From an uncultured Oscillospiraceae bacterium (GTDB lineage Bacteria; Bacillota; Clostridia; Oscillospirales; Oscillospiraceae), in assembly GCA_900756575.1 (NCBI GenBank), contig CAAEKQ010000177.1:1-34175 (forward strand): DNA of 34,175 nt, read 5' to 3'. The notes beneath the pieces are model-generated. The model was not told where the DNA came from, did not search any database, and saw only the letters and a list, made by a program, of their open reading frames with translations. Made by a program: the position numbers and the translations under genes. This document shows, piece after piece, positions 23,610 to 32,002 of this stretch. Every line of letters begins with the position of its first letter. The stretch's first letter is position 1.

Positions 23610-26150
23610 ATGGAGCAATATCATGTAACAGGCATGACCTGTGCCGCCTGCTCTGCCCATGTGGAAAAGGCGGTGATAGCAGTGGACGGCGTTTCCTCTG
23701 TCACGGTCAGCCTACTGACTAACGCCATGAGCGTCGAGGGCACCGCCTCCCCGCAGGCTGTGATTGCCGCAGTCGAAAAGGCGGGCTATGGAGCATCTTT
23801 GGCCGGTGCCAGCCAGGAGGAAGCCACCACCGCAGCGGACCTCGAAGATCACGAAACGCCCAAGCTCAAAAAGCGGCTGATTGCATCCCTGTGCCTGCTG
23901 CTGCCGCTGATGTATATCACCATGGGACATATGATGTGGAACTGGCCACTTCCGGGATTTCTGGACGGCAATCACGTTGCCATGGGTCTGACTGAGCTGC
24001 TGCTCACCGCCATGGTCATGGTCATTAATCAGAAGTTCTTCGTCAGTGGATTTACCAGCCTTGCCCACCGTGCCCCCAACATGGACACGCTGGTGGCCCT
24101 GGGCGCAACTGCCGCCTTTGTCTACAGCACCTATTCCCTCTATGCCATGACCGGCGCGCAGGTGGCCGGGGATATGGAGGCCGTCATGGGCTGGATGGAC
24201 GAATTCTACTTCGAGTCCGCCGCCATGATCCTCACGCTGATCACTGTGGGCAAAATGCTGGAGGCTCGCAGCAAGGGAAAAACCACCGATGCGCTGAAAA
24301 AGCTCATGAACCTCTCCCCAAAAACCGCTACCCTGCTGGTAGATGGGCAGGAGCAGGTGGTGCCCATCAGTCAGGTATCCGAGGGCGATATCTTCGTGGT
24401 TCGTTCCGGTGACAGCATCCCCGTGGACGGCGTGATTCTGGAGGGCAGCTGTGCTGTGGATGAATCCGCTCTCACCGGTGAGAGCATTCCCGTGGATAAA
24501 ACCGTGGGTGCCAAGGTCTCCGCCGCCACCATCAACCGTTCCGGCTATGTGCGCTGCCGTGCCACTCGGGTCGGCAAGGACACCACCCTGTCTCAGATCA
24601 TCAAAATGGTATCCGATGCCGCCGCCACCAAGGCTCCCATCGCCAAGGTTGCCGACAAGGTCTCCGGTGTTTTCGTGCCTGTGGTTATCACCCTTGCCGT
24701 TATCACCACCGCCGTTTGGCTGCTGGCCGGGAAGGATATCGGCTTTGCACTGGCCCGGGGCATTTCCGTGCTGGTCATCTCCTGCCCCTGCGCTTTGGGA
24801 CTTGCTACTCCCGTTGCGATCATGGTGGGCAATGGCAAGGGTGCCAGCAACGGCATTCTGTTCAAAACCGCCGCTTCTCTGGAGGCTGCCGGAAAAACCG
24901 ACATCATTGCCATGGACAAAACCGGCACGCTGACCTATGGCAAGCCCCAGGTTACCGATGTTCTGCCCGCTCCGGGTACCTCCGAGGATGCGCTGCTGCT
25001 GGCTGCATTCTCCCTGGAGCAAAAAAGTGAGCATCCCCTTGCCACTGCCATTCTGGACTATGGCAAGCGCCACAACCTCCAGCCTGAGGATTCTCAGGAC
25101 TTCACCGTAGCTCCCGGCAATGGCCTTACCGCCACCATCGGCGGCAAGCATATCATCGGCGGCAACCGTGCCTTTATCGCGCCCCGGGCGGACATTCCCG
25201 AGGAGCTGGCAGCCCAGGCCGACACTCTGGCTGAGCAGGGTAAAACACCCCTGTATTTCGCCGCTGACGGCAAGCTGCTGGGCATCATTGCAGTGGCCGA
25301 TGTAATGAAAGAAAATGCACCCCAGGTGGTACGGGAACTCCAGGGGATGGGCCTTGAGGTCGTTATGCTCACCGGTGACAACAACCGCACCGCCACCGCC
25401 ATCGGCAAGCAGATCGGCGTGGATACCGTCATTTCCGACGTGCTGCCCCAGGGCAAGGAGCAGACCATTCGGGAGCTTGCCCAGCGGGGTAGGGTTGCCA
25501 TGGTGGGCGATGGCATCAACGACGCGCCCGCACTGACCCGGGCCGATGTGGGCATTGCCATCGGCGCCGGTACTGACGTTGCCATTGACGCTGCCGACGT
25601 AGTGCTCATGAAGAGCGACCTTGCCGACATTCCCGCCGCCATCCGTCTCAGCCGCCGGGTGCTCACCAATATCCACGAAAATCTGTTCTGGGCCTTCATT
25701 TACAATGTCATCGGTATTCCCCTGGCCGCCGGTGTTTGGATTCCGCTGTTTGGCTGGCAGCTGAACCCCATGTTCGGCGCCGCCGCCATGAGCCTTTCCA
25801 GCTTCTGCGTAGTCACCAATGCCCTGCGGCTGAACTTTGTGGATATCCGCAGCACCAAGCACGATCATAAGAAAAAGCATACCGCAGCGCCCGCTCAGGC
25901 AAGCTCCTGCTCTGCTGGCAGCTGTGCAATGAAGGAGGAAACAACCATGTCCAAAACCATTTCCATCGAAGGCATGATGTGCCAGCATTGCGTGGCCCAT
26001 GTCACCAAGGCCCTGACCGAGGTTCCCGGCGTAACGTCCGTAAACGTCAGCCTGGAACATAAAAACGCCGTTGTCACCGGTTCCGCCGATGATAAAGCCC
26101 TGATCGATGCCGTCACCGACGCCGGCTACAAGGTCAAGAAAATCGTCTAA
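23610..26150 (+). CDS. copA: Copper-exporting P1B-type ATPase CopA with C-terminal CopZ-like domain
   Basis: Pumps Cu(I) out of the cell with ATP. Order in 846 residues: N-terminal HMA domain with C11-x2-C14; eight membrane helices; actuator TGES; transport motif C392-P393-C394 in ISCPCALGLATP; phosphorylated D436 in DKTGTLT; the SEHPLA His; GDGINDAPAL near 633; last helices about 690-745. Then comes a Lys/His/Cys linker (KHDHKKKHTAAPAQASSCSA) and, from residue 780, a second complete HMA domain with GMMCQHC. The usual length is 740-830, so the extra domain at the C-terminus is unusual in position. An internal ribosome site and ATG for this domain are described separately. AAAAGGAGC precedes the first ATG. 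It is co-transcribed with csoR and closed by a strong terminator. Confidence 0.96.
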   Translation: MEQYHVTGMTCAACSAHVEKAVIAVDGVSSVTVSLLTNAMSVEGTASPQAVIAAVEKAGYGASLAGASQEEATTAADLEDHETPKLKKRLIASLCLLLPLMYITMGHMMWNWPLPGFLDGNHVAMGLTELLLTAMVMVINQKFFVSGFTSLAHRAPNMDTLVALGATAAFVYSTYSLYAMTGAQVAGDMEAVMGWMDEFYFESAAMILTLITVGKMLEARSKGKTTDALKKLMNLSPKTATLLVDGQEQVVPISQVSEGDIFVVRSGDSIPVDGVILEGSCAVDESALTGESIPVDKTVGAKVSAATINRSGYVRCRATRVGKDTTLSQIIKMVSDAAATKAPIAKVADKVSGVFVPVVITLAVITTAVWLLAGKDIGFALARGISVLVISCPCALGLATPVAIMVGNGKGASNGILFKTAASLEAAGKTDIIAMDKTGTLTYGKPQVTDVLPAPGTSEDALLLAAFSLEQKSEHPLATAILDYGKRHNLQPEDSQDFTVAPGNGLTATIGGKHIIGGNRAFIAPRADIPEELAAQADTLAEQGKTPLYFAADGKLLGIIAVADVMKENAPQVVRELQGMGLEVVMLTGDNNRTATAIGKQIGVDTVISDVLPQGKEQTIRELAQRGRVAMVGDGINDAPALTRADVGIAIGAGTDVAIDAADVVLMKSDLADIPAAIRLSRRVLTNIHENLFWAFIYNVIGIPLAAGVWIPLFGWQLNPMFGAAAMSLSSFCVVTNALRLNFVDIRSTKHDHKKKHTAAPAQASSCSAGSCAMKEETTMSKTISIEGMMCQHCVAHVTKALTEVPGVTSVNVSLEHKNAVVTGSADDKALIDAVTDAGYKVKKIV
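25947..26150 (+). CDS. Possible independently translated CopZ-like copper chaperone (67 aa, in frame within copA)
   Basis: In-frame ATG 25947 in copA is preceded by AAGGAGG (25932-25938) at an eight-base spacing, an ideal ribosome site. Translation from there would give MSKTISIEGMMCQHCVAHVT... to the copA stop, 67 residues, exactly the size of free CopZ, with the CxxC copper site. Two explanations are possible: a former separate copZ gene that lost the copA stop codon and became fused, keeping its ribosome site, or a deliberate dual product in which both fused and free chaperone are made. E. coli copA also yields a free chaperone, but through frameshifting. Free product is inferred, not shown. 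Confidence 0.55.
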   Translation: MSKTISIEGMMCQHCVAHVTKALTEVPGVTSVNVSLEHKNAVVTGSADDKALIDAVTDAGYKVKKIV

Positions 26151-26160
26151 GGCATAGAGA

Positions 26161-26199
26161 AAAGCCGAAGCCCGGAATTTTGCCAGGCTTCGGCTTTTT
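26161..26199. terminator. Bidirectional terminator between copA and recR
   Basis: A 12-bp perfect stem (26161-26172 with 26186-26197, arm AAAGCCGAAGCC) followed by TTTTT on the plus strand; on the minus strand GGCTTCGGCTTTTC gives a terminator for the recR operon. Confidence 0.9.
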
Positions 26200-26214
26200 A
26201 TTTTTCATTGTAAG

Positions 26215-26817
26215 TCATTCCATGGGGATTCTGCCTTCCAGCGCCCGGGTCAGGGTTACCTCGTCGGCATACTCCAGCTGACCGCCCACCGGAATTCCGT
26301 AGGCAAGGCGGGTGACCTTTACCCCAAAGGGCCGGAGCAGGCGGCTGATATACATCGCCGTGGCCTCGCCCTCGGTATCGGGATTCGTGGCCATAATGAC
26401 CTCTTTTACGTCCTCGTCCGCCACCCGCTGGAGCAGCTCCCGGATTTTGAGATCTTCGGGGCCTACATTGCCCAGGGGCGAAATGACACCGTGGAGCACA
26501 TGATAGCTGCCATGATATTCCCGTGCCTTCTCCATGGCGGTAACGTCCTTTGGATCGGCCACCACGCAGATAATGCTGTTGTCCCGGGTTTCGTCCTCAC
26601 AGATCGGGCAAAGCTCCTGATCCGTCAGGTTTTGGCATCGGGGGCAGGTATGCACCGTCCGCCGGGCCTCTAAAATTGCGTCGGCAAAGGCCTTGGCGTC
26701 CTCCTCCTCCATGCTGAGGACGAAAAACGCCAGCCGCCGTGCTGTTTTGGTGCCAATGCCCGGGAGCTTTGCAAACTGCTCGCCCAGGCGTTCCAGGCTG
26801 GCCGGATAACTGCGCAT
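26215..26817 (-). CDS. recR: Recombination protein RecR
   Basis: Works with RecF/RecO to load RecA on gapped DNA. The 200 residues show the helix-hairpin-helix LPGIGTKTARRLAF, a zinc finger with C58, C61, C70 and C73 (CPRCQNLTDQELCPIC), and a Toprim domain (ICVVADPKDVTAME ... NPDTEGEATAMYI). The ATG lies one base after the ybaB stop with no visible ribosome site, so it depends on coupled translation. The order dnaX-ybaB-recR is the widespread Firmicutes cluster. Confidence 0.97.
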   Translation of the reverse strand: MRSYPASLERLGEQFAKLPGIGTKTARRLAFFVLSMEEEDAKAFADAILEARRTVHTCPRCQNLTDQELCPICEDETRDNSIICVVADPKDVTAMEKAREYHGSYHVLHGVISPLGNVGPEDLKIRELLQRVADEDVKEVIMATNPDTEGEATAMYISRLLRPFGVKVTRLAYGIPVGGQLEYADEVTLTRALEGRIPME

Positions 26818-26818
26818 C

Positions 26819-27175
26819 TTACAGAAGACCGCCCAATCCGCCCAGATTCATGCCGCCGGTGAGCTTGCCCATGGAGGAATTCATGTCCTCCTCGGCCTTC
26901 CGCAGGGCCTCGTTTACCGCTGCCACCACCAGGTCCTGGAGCATTTCCACATCCCCGGGGTCCACTGCCTCGGGGTCAATGGTCACGGACTTCAGGGTCT
27001 TCTTGCCTGAGATCACGGCCTTGACCACACCGCCGCCGGAGGTTGCCTCATATTCCTTCTCCTCCAGCTCCTGCTGCATCTGGAGCATCTGTTGCTGCAT
27101 CCGCTGTGCCTGCTTCATCATGTTTGCCATATTGCCGCCGCCCATGGGGCTGCCGCCGCGAAATCCCTTTGCCAT
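26819..27175 (-). CDS. ybaB: Nucleoid-associated protein YbaB/EbfC
   Basis: A 118-residue small DNA-binding protein. The N-terminal region is Gly-rich (GFRGGSPMGGGNM), followed by the Met/Gln-rich helix MMKQAQRMQQQMLQMQQELEE, the conserved VTIDPEAVDPGDVEMLQDLVVAAVNEA and a Gly/Leu tail. It forms dimers with DNA-binding helical arms in the family. A weak GAGG precedes the ATG. It sits between dnaX and recR, the classic position. Confidence 0.95.
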   Translation of the reverse strand: MAKGFRGGSPMGGGNMANMMKQAQRMQQQMLQMQQELEEKEYEATSGGGVVKAVISGKKTLKSVTIDPEAVDPGDVEMLQDLVVAAVNEALRKAEEDMNSSMGKLTGGMNLGGLGGLL

Positions 27176-27228
27176 AATAATTGCCTCGCTTTCGTTTGGT
27201 TGATCGTCGTGCTATCGTGTCAGCAGAG

Positions 27229-28866
27229 TTACTGCTGTACCTTCATATTGTCATACCCGGCCATGTCGCCAATGAGCTGCGCCAGCTTATCGTCTGAGCT
27301 TAGTGCCCCGGCTCGTTCCTCTCCCATGCGAACTCGAACCGGCTTGCCTGCCACAATGCCCGCTTTCTTGCGAATCAGTTCCAGCACCCCATTGTCCCGC
27401 TTCACCATATTGTGAGCCAATTGGTTATGAGGGGTCAGCCACAGGTCGTCGCCCCGCAGCCGTCCGGAAAAATCGTTTTGCAGGAAGGCGCGATACTGCA
27501 TCTCCACCTCCGGCAGAACCTTTTCCAAGGTCTTTTTCCACACGTCGTCGGAATCCGGGGTGGACGGCTTCTGCTCCTCCTCCGGTTCCGGGGGGGCATC
27601 AGCATCATCCCAGGGGGGCGGTGTCTGTCCGTCATCCAAATCCGCAGGAGCCTCGCCGGAAGATGGCTCTGCCACCACGAAATTGCCGTTTTTCAGCTTG
27701 TGCTCCAGCTCCATCATCCGAGCGGTAAGATCATCCTCCACCCGGCTGATTCTGGCCGCAAGGTCCCGAACATCATTGGTGAGATCCGGCTGACACAGGT
27801 GGATCAGGCACAGTTCGCCGTCCAGCCGCTGATTCTGGCTGGACTTAAAGCCGTTGGCCGTCTCCTGCACCAGGTCAATGATCCGAAGAAGCTCCGCCGG
27901 AGAGAATTTCTTCGCCAATTCTGTGGCTTCCTTGGCGGTGCAGGTGCTGGAGATCATGCCAAGCCCTGCTTGGGGAGCCGTTTTGATCACCAGCATATCC
28001 CGGGCCAGGGTGGAAAGCTCATTCAGCATGGCCGAAGCGTCTTTTCCCTGACTGTAGAGCTGAGAAAACAGGGATAAAGCCGCCGCGGTATCCTTTGCCG
28101 CAATGGCGTCCATCATGGCCGAAGTCTGCTGCTGCCCCGCCAGGCCCAGGGTCTGATAAACCCCGTCTACATCCAGCGTTCCCGTCACGGCGCTGGCACA
28201 CTGATCCAGTAAGCTCAGGCCGTCGCGGAATGCGCCGTCGGCCAATCGGCCCAGCAGCTCAGATGCCTCAGGCGTAACGGAAATACCCTCTTGATAGGCC
28301 ACATAGTTGATCCGCCCGGTGATATCCTCCGCCGTGGGTCTGCGGAATGCAAACCGCTGGCACCGGGAGAGAATCGTGGCCGGGACCTTATTGAGCTCCG
28401 TGGTGGCCAAGATAAACATCAAATGCTCCGGGGGCTCCTCGATGGTCTTCAGCAGCGCATTGAACGCCGACAAGGAAAGCATATGCACCTCGTCGATGAT
28501 GTAAACCCGCTTTTTCACCTCAGCCGGAGGATACACCGCATCATCCCGGATGGTACGAACGTTGTCAACGCCGTTGTTGGAGGCGGCGTCGATCTCCTGC
28601 ACGTCCAGAATGTTGCCCGCATCAATGCCCCGGCAGGCCGCACAGCAGTTGCAGGGATTGCCGTCCACGGGATTTTCGCAGTTGACCGCCTTGGCAAGGA
28701 TCTTTGCACAGGTGGTTTTACCGGTGCCCCGGGAACCGGTAAACAGATAGGCATGGCTGAGCTTGCCGGTAATCAGCTGATTTTTCAAAGTCGTGGTAAC
28801 CGCCGTCTGCCCCACCACATCGTCAAAGGTCTGGGGGCGATATTTTCGATATAAAGCCTGATACAT
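27229..28866 (-). CDS. dnaX: DNA polymerase III subunit gamma/tau
   Basis: Clamp-loader ATPase that assembles the replicase. The 545 residues start MYQALYRKYRPQTFDDVVGQ; Walker A is GSRGTGKT at about 44-51; zinc ligands are C63, C72, C75 and C78; DEVHMLS is the Walker B; sensor 1 is ILATTE. Domain III ends near residue 370; a Pro/Glu/Asp-rich linker (about 415-450) leads to a C-terminal domain, as in the tau form. AGGAGGGG precedes the ATG. The SRP RNA gene lies just upstream on the same strand. The full-length protein suffices as tau; I did not look for a programmed shift to gamma. Confidence 0.97.
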   Translation of the reverse strand: MYQALYRKYRPQTFDDVVGQTAVTTTLKNQLITGKLSHAYLFTGSRGTGKTTCAKILAKAVNCENPVDGNPCNCCAACRGIDAGNILDVQEIDAASNNGVDNVRTIRDDAVYPPAEVKKRVYIIDEVHMLSLSAFNALLKTIEEPPEHLMFILATTELNKVPATILSRCQRFAFRRPTAEDITGRINYVAYQEGISVTPEASELLGRLADGAFRDGLSLLDQCASAVTGTLDVDGVYQTLGLAGQQQTSAMMDAIAAKDTAAALSLFSQLYSQGKDASAMLNELSTLARDMLVIKTAPQAGLGMISSTCTAKEATELAKKFSPAELLRIIDLVQETANGFKSSQNQRLDGELCLIHLCQPDLTNDVRDLAARISRVEDDLTARMMELEHKLKNGNFVVAEPSSGEAPADLDDGQTPPPWDDADAPPEPEEEQKPSTPDSDDVWKKTLEKVLPEVEMQYRAFLQNDFSGRLRGDDLWLTPHNQLAHNMVKRDNGVLELIRKKAGIVAGKPVRVRMGEERAGALSSDDKLAQLIGDMAGYDNMKVQQ

Positions 28867-28899
28867 CCTGCGCCCCTCCTAAAAAATCCTCCGGCCCAT

Positions 28900-29178
28900 G
28901 ACAAGACCGCACACCCGCCGTCGAATACGAGACCATATCCGTTACCTATACAGCCAGCTCGGAAACGGCGAACCCGCGGCACACGAAAAGATCCGCTTAA
29001 TGCTGCTCGGTTCCCCGCCTGACATGGTTCACGGGATTCCGTTGCGCGGGACCGATTCCTCATCACCGCTTGTATAGGTCAGACAATACAGGTCGCTCCT
29101 CGGGCGGGAATTCATCCCTGCTGTAGCGGATTGCAGGTTACAAGGCACCGCTGACTCCCCGACTAGTGCGGCCTTGTC
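28900..29178 (-). ncRNA. ffs: Signal recognition particle RNA (large bacterial type)
   Basis: RNA of the SRP that targets nascent membrane and secreted proteins. On the minus strand the hallmark domain IV sequence CCGTGAACCATGTCAGG...GGGGAACCGAGCAGCATTAAG is present, and the Alu-domain text with ...GGTGCCTTGTAACCTGCAATCC resembles the Bacillus scRNA closely. The ends pair: GACAAGGCCGCAC (29178-29166) with GTGCGGTCTTGTC (28912-28900). Length about 279 bases, the size of the Bacillus type. Ends are set from this pairing, so they may be off by several bases; transcription starts about 25 bases earlier. Placed upstream of dnaX, as in many Firmicutes. Confidence 0.93.
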
Positions 29179-29209
29179 ACAGGCCGAAGGTCTGTAACTT
29201 AGCACAAAG

Positions 29210-29238
29210 AGTATACTATATTTTTTCTCACTTTGCAA
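29210..29238 (-). promoter_or_regulatory. Strong promoter of the SRP RNA
   Basis: Minus strand TTGCAA (29238-29233), a 17-base AT-rich spacer and TATACT (29215-29210). Predicted start is near 29203. No clear terminator separates the RNA from dnaX, only a T run at 28886-28881, so readthrough into dnaX is likely. Confidence 0.82.
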
Positions 29239-29285
29239 GGGGCAATTCCCGGGAACGGCCCGGACGTAAAATCCCTCCGAAAGCA

Positions 29286-29328
29286 GATTAACACCCCGCC
29301 GGATGACCAGTCTGGCGGGGTGTTAATT
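29286..29328. repeat. Long perfect inverted repeat between SRP RNA and the MATE gene
   Basis: Arms of 13 bases (29288-29300, TTAACACCCCGCC, and 29314-29326) around a 13-base loop; the stem extends a further two pairs. Neither strand has a T-run behind it, so it is not an ordinary terminator. Apart from this and the promoter noted below, I see nothing in 29239-29490. Confidence 0.7.
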
Positions 29329-29348
29329 CAAAGATTAAAGAGGGAGAA

Positions 29349-29423
29349 ATGAAAAAGATATCTTGTTCCTTGCTGATTTTTATCATAGCGGATAATTGTT
29401 ACAAAAGTTCACATCTTTTATGA
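29349..29423 (+). CDS. Possible 24-codon leader peptide
   Basis: ATG 29349 to TGA 29423 gives MKKISCSLLIFIIADNCYKS plus four residues, a short basic-hydrophobic peptide. AGGGAGAA stands close before the ATG, rather too near. It lies between the inverted repeat and the MATE gene promoter, so it would need transcription from further upstream. Weak case. Confidence 0.15.
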   Translation: MKKISCSLLIFIIADNCYKSSHLL

Positions 29424-29490
29424 TGGTTTTATGAATTTCACGATTTTTTGAAAAAAGTTTTTCGAGCGCGGCAGTTTTCCCATACCCCCA

Positions 29491-29519
29491 TTTACTTTGC
29501 ACTGAAACTATGCTATTCT
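29491..29519 (+). promoter_or_regulatory. Promoter candidate of the MATE gene
   Basis: TTTACT (29491-29496), 17 bases, then TATTCT (29514-29519) with TGC before it, an extended -10 box; 34 bases before the ATG. An alternative pair TTGCAC/TTTATT is shifted by six bases. Confidence 0.5.
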
Positions 29520-29553
29520 TTTATTCAGAATTATAAAGGAGTGAAGTCCCCCT

Positions 29554-30933
29554 ATGAGCCAAACCGATACCGCCCAGCGTGCCAATACCCTGGGCACTCA
29601 GAAGGTATTTTCGCTGATTTTACAATACGCCCTGCCTGCCATTGCCATGATGCTCATCAGCAGTCTCTATAATATTGTAGACAAGGCGTTTGTAGGAAAC
29701 TATGTAGGGCAGCTGGGCATCACCGCCACCACGGTCTGTCATCCCGCCGTCCGCATCATCGACGCCTTTGCCATGCTGGTGGGCGCCGGCGGTTCTACCC
29801 TCCTGGCCCTTCGATTGGGTGAGGGCCGCAGTCAGGATGCAGAACCCATCCTCAATAACAGCTTTCTGCTGCTGATTCTCGAGAACATCGTCTTGATTGC
29901 CTTGGGCTATGCCTTTACCGAGCCCCTGCTTCGGCTGTTCGGCGCAGGCGACCAGGTAATGCCCTATGCAGTAACCTACATCCGGGTGGTGCTGATCGGC
30001 GCATTCTTCAATTCCACCGCCAACGGCTTCGGTATGTTCGTCCGAGTGGACGGCAGCCCCCGGCGGATGATGCTCTGTTCCGTCACCGGCTGCATTCTGA
30101 ACATCATTCTCGATCCCATTGCCATCTATGTGCTGGGCTGGGGCATTGCAGGTGCCGCCGCTGCCACCGCCTTTTCTCAGATCGTCTCCGGCCTTATGGT
30201 CATCCATTATTTCACCCTCAGCCGCAGAAGTACCATGAAACTCCGGTTCCATCTGTTCCGGCTGGGCAAAACTACAACACTGAAAACCGCGGAATTGGGC
30301 TTCTCCTCCTTCCTCCAGCAGTTCACCGGTAGCATTTCTCAGTCCGTTCTGCTGAGCTGTCTGGCCCTGTTTGCCACGGCGGAAACCGCTACCGCCGATG
30401 TGGCCCAGGCGTCCGTCGGCATCACCGTCAGCATCGGTCTGTTTTTCCTGCTGCCCGCCATTGGCATTTCCTCCGCCATTCAGCCCATCATCAGCTACAA
30501 CTACGGCGCAAGGAACTATCACCGGGTGGTGGATACTCTGAAAACCGCCACGATTTTTGCCGTTGCCATGCTCACCGCCGGATGGATCATCATTCTGATT
30601 TTTGCCGAACCGCTGTGTACAATTTTCGGCTGCACTGGCGAAACCCTCCGTCATGCCGCCTATACCATGCGGGTGTACAACCTGCTGCTGCCCCTGGTGC
30701 CCTTCGGAAATGTAGGCTCCGGCTTCTTCCAGTCCATCGGCCAGCCGAAAAAGTCCGTTTTCATCAGCCTCAGCCGTCAGATCCTCTGCCTGGTTCCCAT
30801 GGTGCTGATTCTCGGCAACATCTTCGGTCAGAACGGCGTGCTCTACGCCCTGCCCGTGGCCGATGTGGCCTCCTCCGCCGTTGCGCTGATTCTTATGGTG
30901 ATGCAGTGCAGACATCTCCGTCAGAACGCATAA
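29554..30933 (+). CDS. MATE-family multidrug efflux transporter
   Basis: A 459-residue cation/drug antiporter. About 12 hydrophobic segments, with typical blocks LPAIAMMLISSLYNIVDKAFVG, VGAGGSTLLALRLGEG and, in the second half, PAIGISSAIQPIISYNYGA. AAAGGAGTGAAG precedes the ATG. Monocistronic, ended by a hairpin at 30950. The substrate (drug, dye or peptide) cannot be told from the sequence. Confidence 0.93.
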   Translation: MSQTDTAQRANTLGTQKVFSLILQYALPAIAMMLISSLYNIVDKAFVGNYVGQLGITATTVCHPAVRIIDAFAMLVGAGGSTLLALRLGEGRSQDAEPILNNSFLLLILENIVLIALGYAFTEPLLRLFGAGDQVMPYAVTYIRVVLIGAFFNSTANGFGMFVRVDGSPRRMMLCSVTGCILNIILDPIAIYVLGWGIAGAAAATAFSQIVSGLMVIHYFTLSRRSTMKLRFHLFRLGKTTTLKTAELGFSSFLQQFTGSISQSVLLSCLALFATAETATADVAQASVGITVSIGLFFLLPAIGISSAIQPIISYNYGARNYHRVVDTLKTATIFAVAMLTAGWIIILIFAEPLCTIFGCTGETLRHAAYTMRVYNLLLPLVPFGNVGSGFFQSIGQPKKSVFISLSRQILCLVPMVLILGNIFGQNGVLYALPVADVASSAVALILMVMQCRHLRQNA

Positions 30934-30949
30934 ACGCAATCCATACGGC

Positions 30950-30987
30950 AAATCCCCATGGAATCCGATCCATGGGGATTTGATTTT
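30950..30987 (+). terminator. Terminator of the MATE gene
   Basis: A 13-bp perfect stem (30950-30962 with 30969-30981, arm AAATCCCCATGGA), followed by GATTTTGG; the T run is short. Confidence 0.7.
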
Positions 30988-30993
30988 GGGCAG

Positions 30994-31027
30994 AAAAAAG
31001 CCCCGCGCCAGGCAAGACACGGGACTT
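30994..31027 (-). terminator. Terminator of the unknown membrane protein gene
   Basis: Minus strand AAGTCCCG (31027-31020) pairs with CGGGGCTT (31005-30998, one T-G pair), followed by TTTT. Confidence 0.75.
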
Positions 31028-31049
31028 TTGTTCTTTTGCCGAACTCCAA

Positions 31050-31766
31050 TCAAGCGTAGGCAGCGCTGATGGATTTCAGGTACGCGGCTCTGGACTTGCC
31101 GTCGATGATGTAGAACACACTATCAACCAGCGCAATGACCAGAACAATGATGGTTACTGCCAGCATCAGGGTCCGGACAGGAGTGGTGGACATGTTCATC
31201 AGGTAGTTGAACTTAAATGCCAGCACGCCAATGATGGCCCAGATGACTGTGTAAATAGCACGAGCAGTTCCCTTTTTCAGCAGCAGAATCGCAATGCCGA
31301 TGAGGGCAAATACATCCAGGAAGAGAATCGCGCCAACCTGCTTAATGGAAACAGTTTTGGTGGTGATTCCGGGGACTGCCAGCTTCTGATAAGGATTCTT
31401 CTCGCCCTTGTCATTGGTCTGGGTCATGCCCATTTTACCGGTGAGCTCGGACCAGAAGCCGTCATAGCCGTTTTCCTCGTTCTCCTTGATGATTTTTTTG
31501 TTCTCCTTGTACTGATCCGCCTGCCAATCACTCACGGATGCGTGATGGTAGGGGAACCCACAGAAGGAAAGCAAAGACCAGGAATCATCCTCGTCCGCCT
31601 TCGTGTCGCCGTAGCCGAGAACGGTGATTACATCGCCCTTGGATACGGAGTAGTAGGGGCACAAAGAGAGGATGAAGAACACTGCCAGCAGCGCCACGAG
31701 GACAAGGTCAATGATCTTGCAGATACCCTCATGCTTTTGCTTGGGCAGGTTGTTCATGTCTAACAT
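31050..31766 (-). CDS. Four-segment membrane protein of unknown function (238 aa)
   Basis: I do not recognise the family. The 238 residues have a membrane segment about 17-40, then a hydrophilic, presumably outside, stretch of about 95 residues with WSLLSFCGFPYHHASV and a Lys/Asn-rich part, and three hydrophobic segments from about residue 140 on, the last ending in a charged tail IDGKSRAAYLKSISAAYA. GGAGGG precedes the ATG. It has its own promoter (31855-31827) and terminator, so it stands alone. The pattern of one segment, large loop, three segments would fit a small sensor or transport-associated protein; nothing more can be said. Confidence 0.75.
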   Translation of the reverse strand: MLDMNNLPKQKHEGICKIIDLVLVALLAVFFILSLCPYYSVSKGDVITVLGYGDTKADEDDSWSLLSFCGFPYHHASVSDWQADQYKENKKIIKENEENGYDGFWSELTGKMGMTQTNDKGEKNPYQKLAVPGITTKTVSIKQVGAILFLDVFALIGIAILLLKKGTARAIYTVIWAIIGVLAFKFNYLMNMSTTPVRTLMLAVTIIVLVIALVDSVFYIIDGKSRAAYLKSISAAYA

Positions 31767-31826
31767 ACGGAACCCTCCAAGTCATAGTTTTTTGCCAAGG
31801 TTAGTTTCGTGCCATCCAATAGCACA

Positions 31827-31855
31827 AGTTTAGCACAGACCATGTGGTTTTTCAA
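31827..31855 (-). promoter_or_regulatory. Promoter of the unknown membrane protein gene
   Basis: Minus strand TTGAAA (31855-31850), a 17-base spacer and TAAACT (31832-31827), 60 bases before the ATG. Confidence 0.65.
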
Positions 31856-32002
31856 GCGCTGATTTCGCTTTTTTCAAAATTTTTGCCCGAAACCGGGGCA
31901 ATCTTTATGCACAATGCTTAAATCCGGAAAGTTGGCCCCGGAGGCGCGGTTTCCCGGTTGAAATTCTCAGGATGCTATGTTAAAATGATATCAGGATTAT
32001 CG

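Noticed and set aside
23712..26060. A 782-codon open frame antisense to copA
   Set aside because: Gly/His/Asp-rich shadow; the plus strand encodes an intact P-type ATPase.
28867..29238. Short open frames in the SRP RNA region
   Set aside because: The region is explained by a structured RNA with strong promoter; the frames have no ribosome sites.
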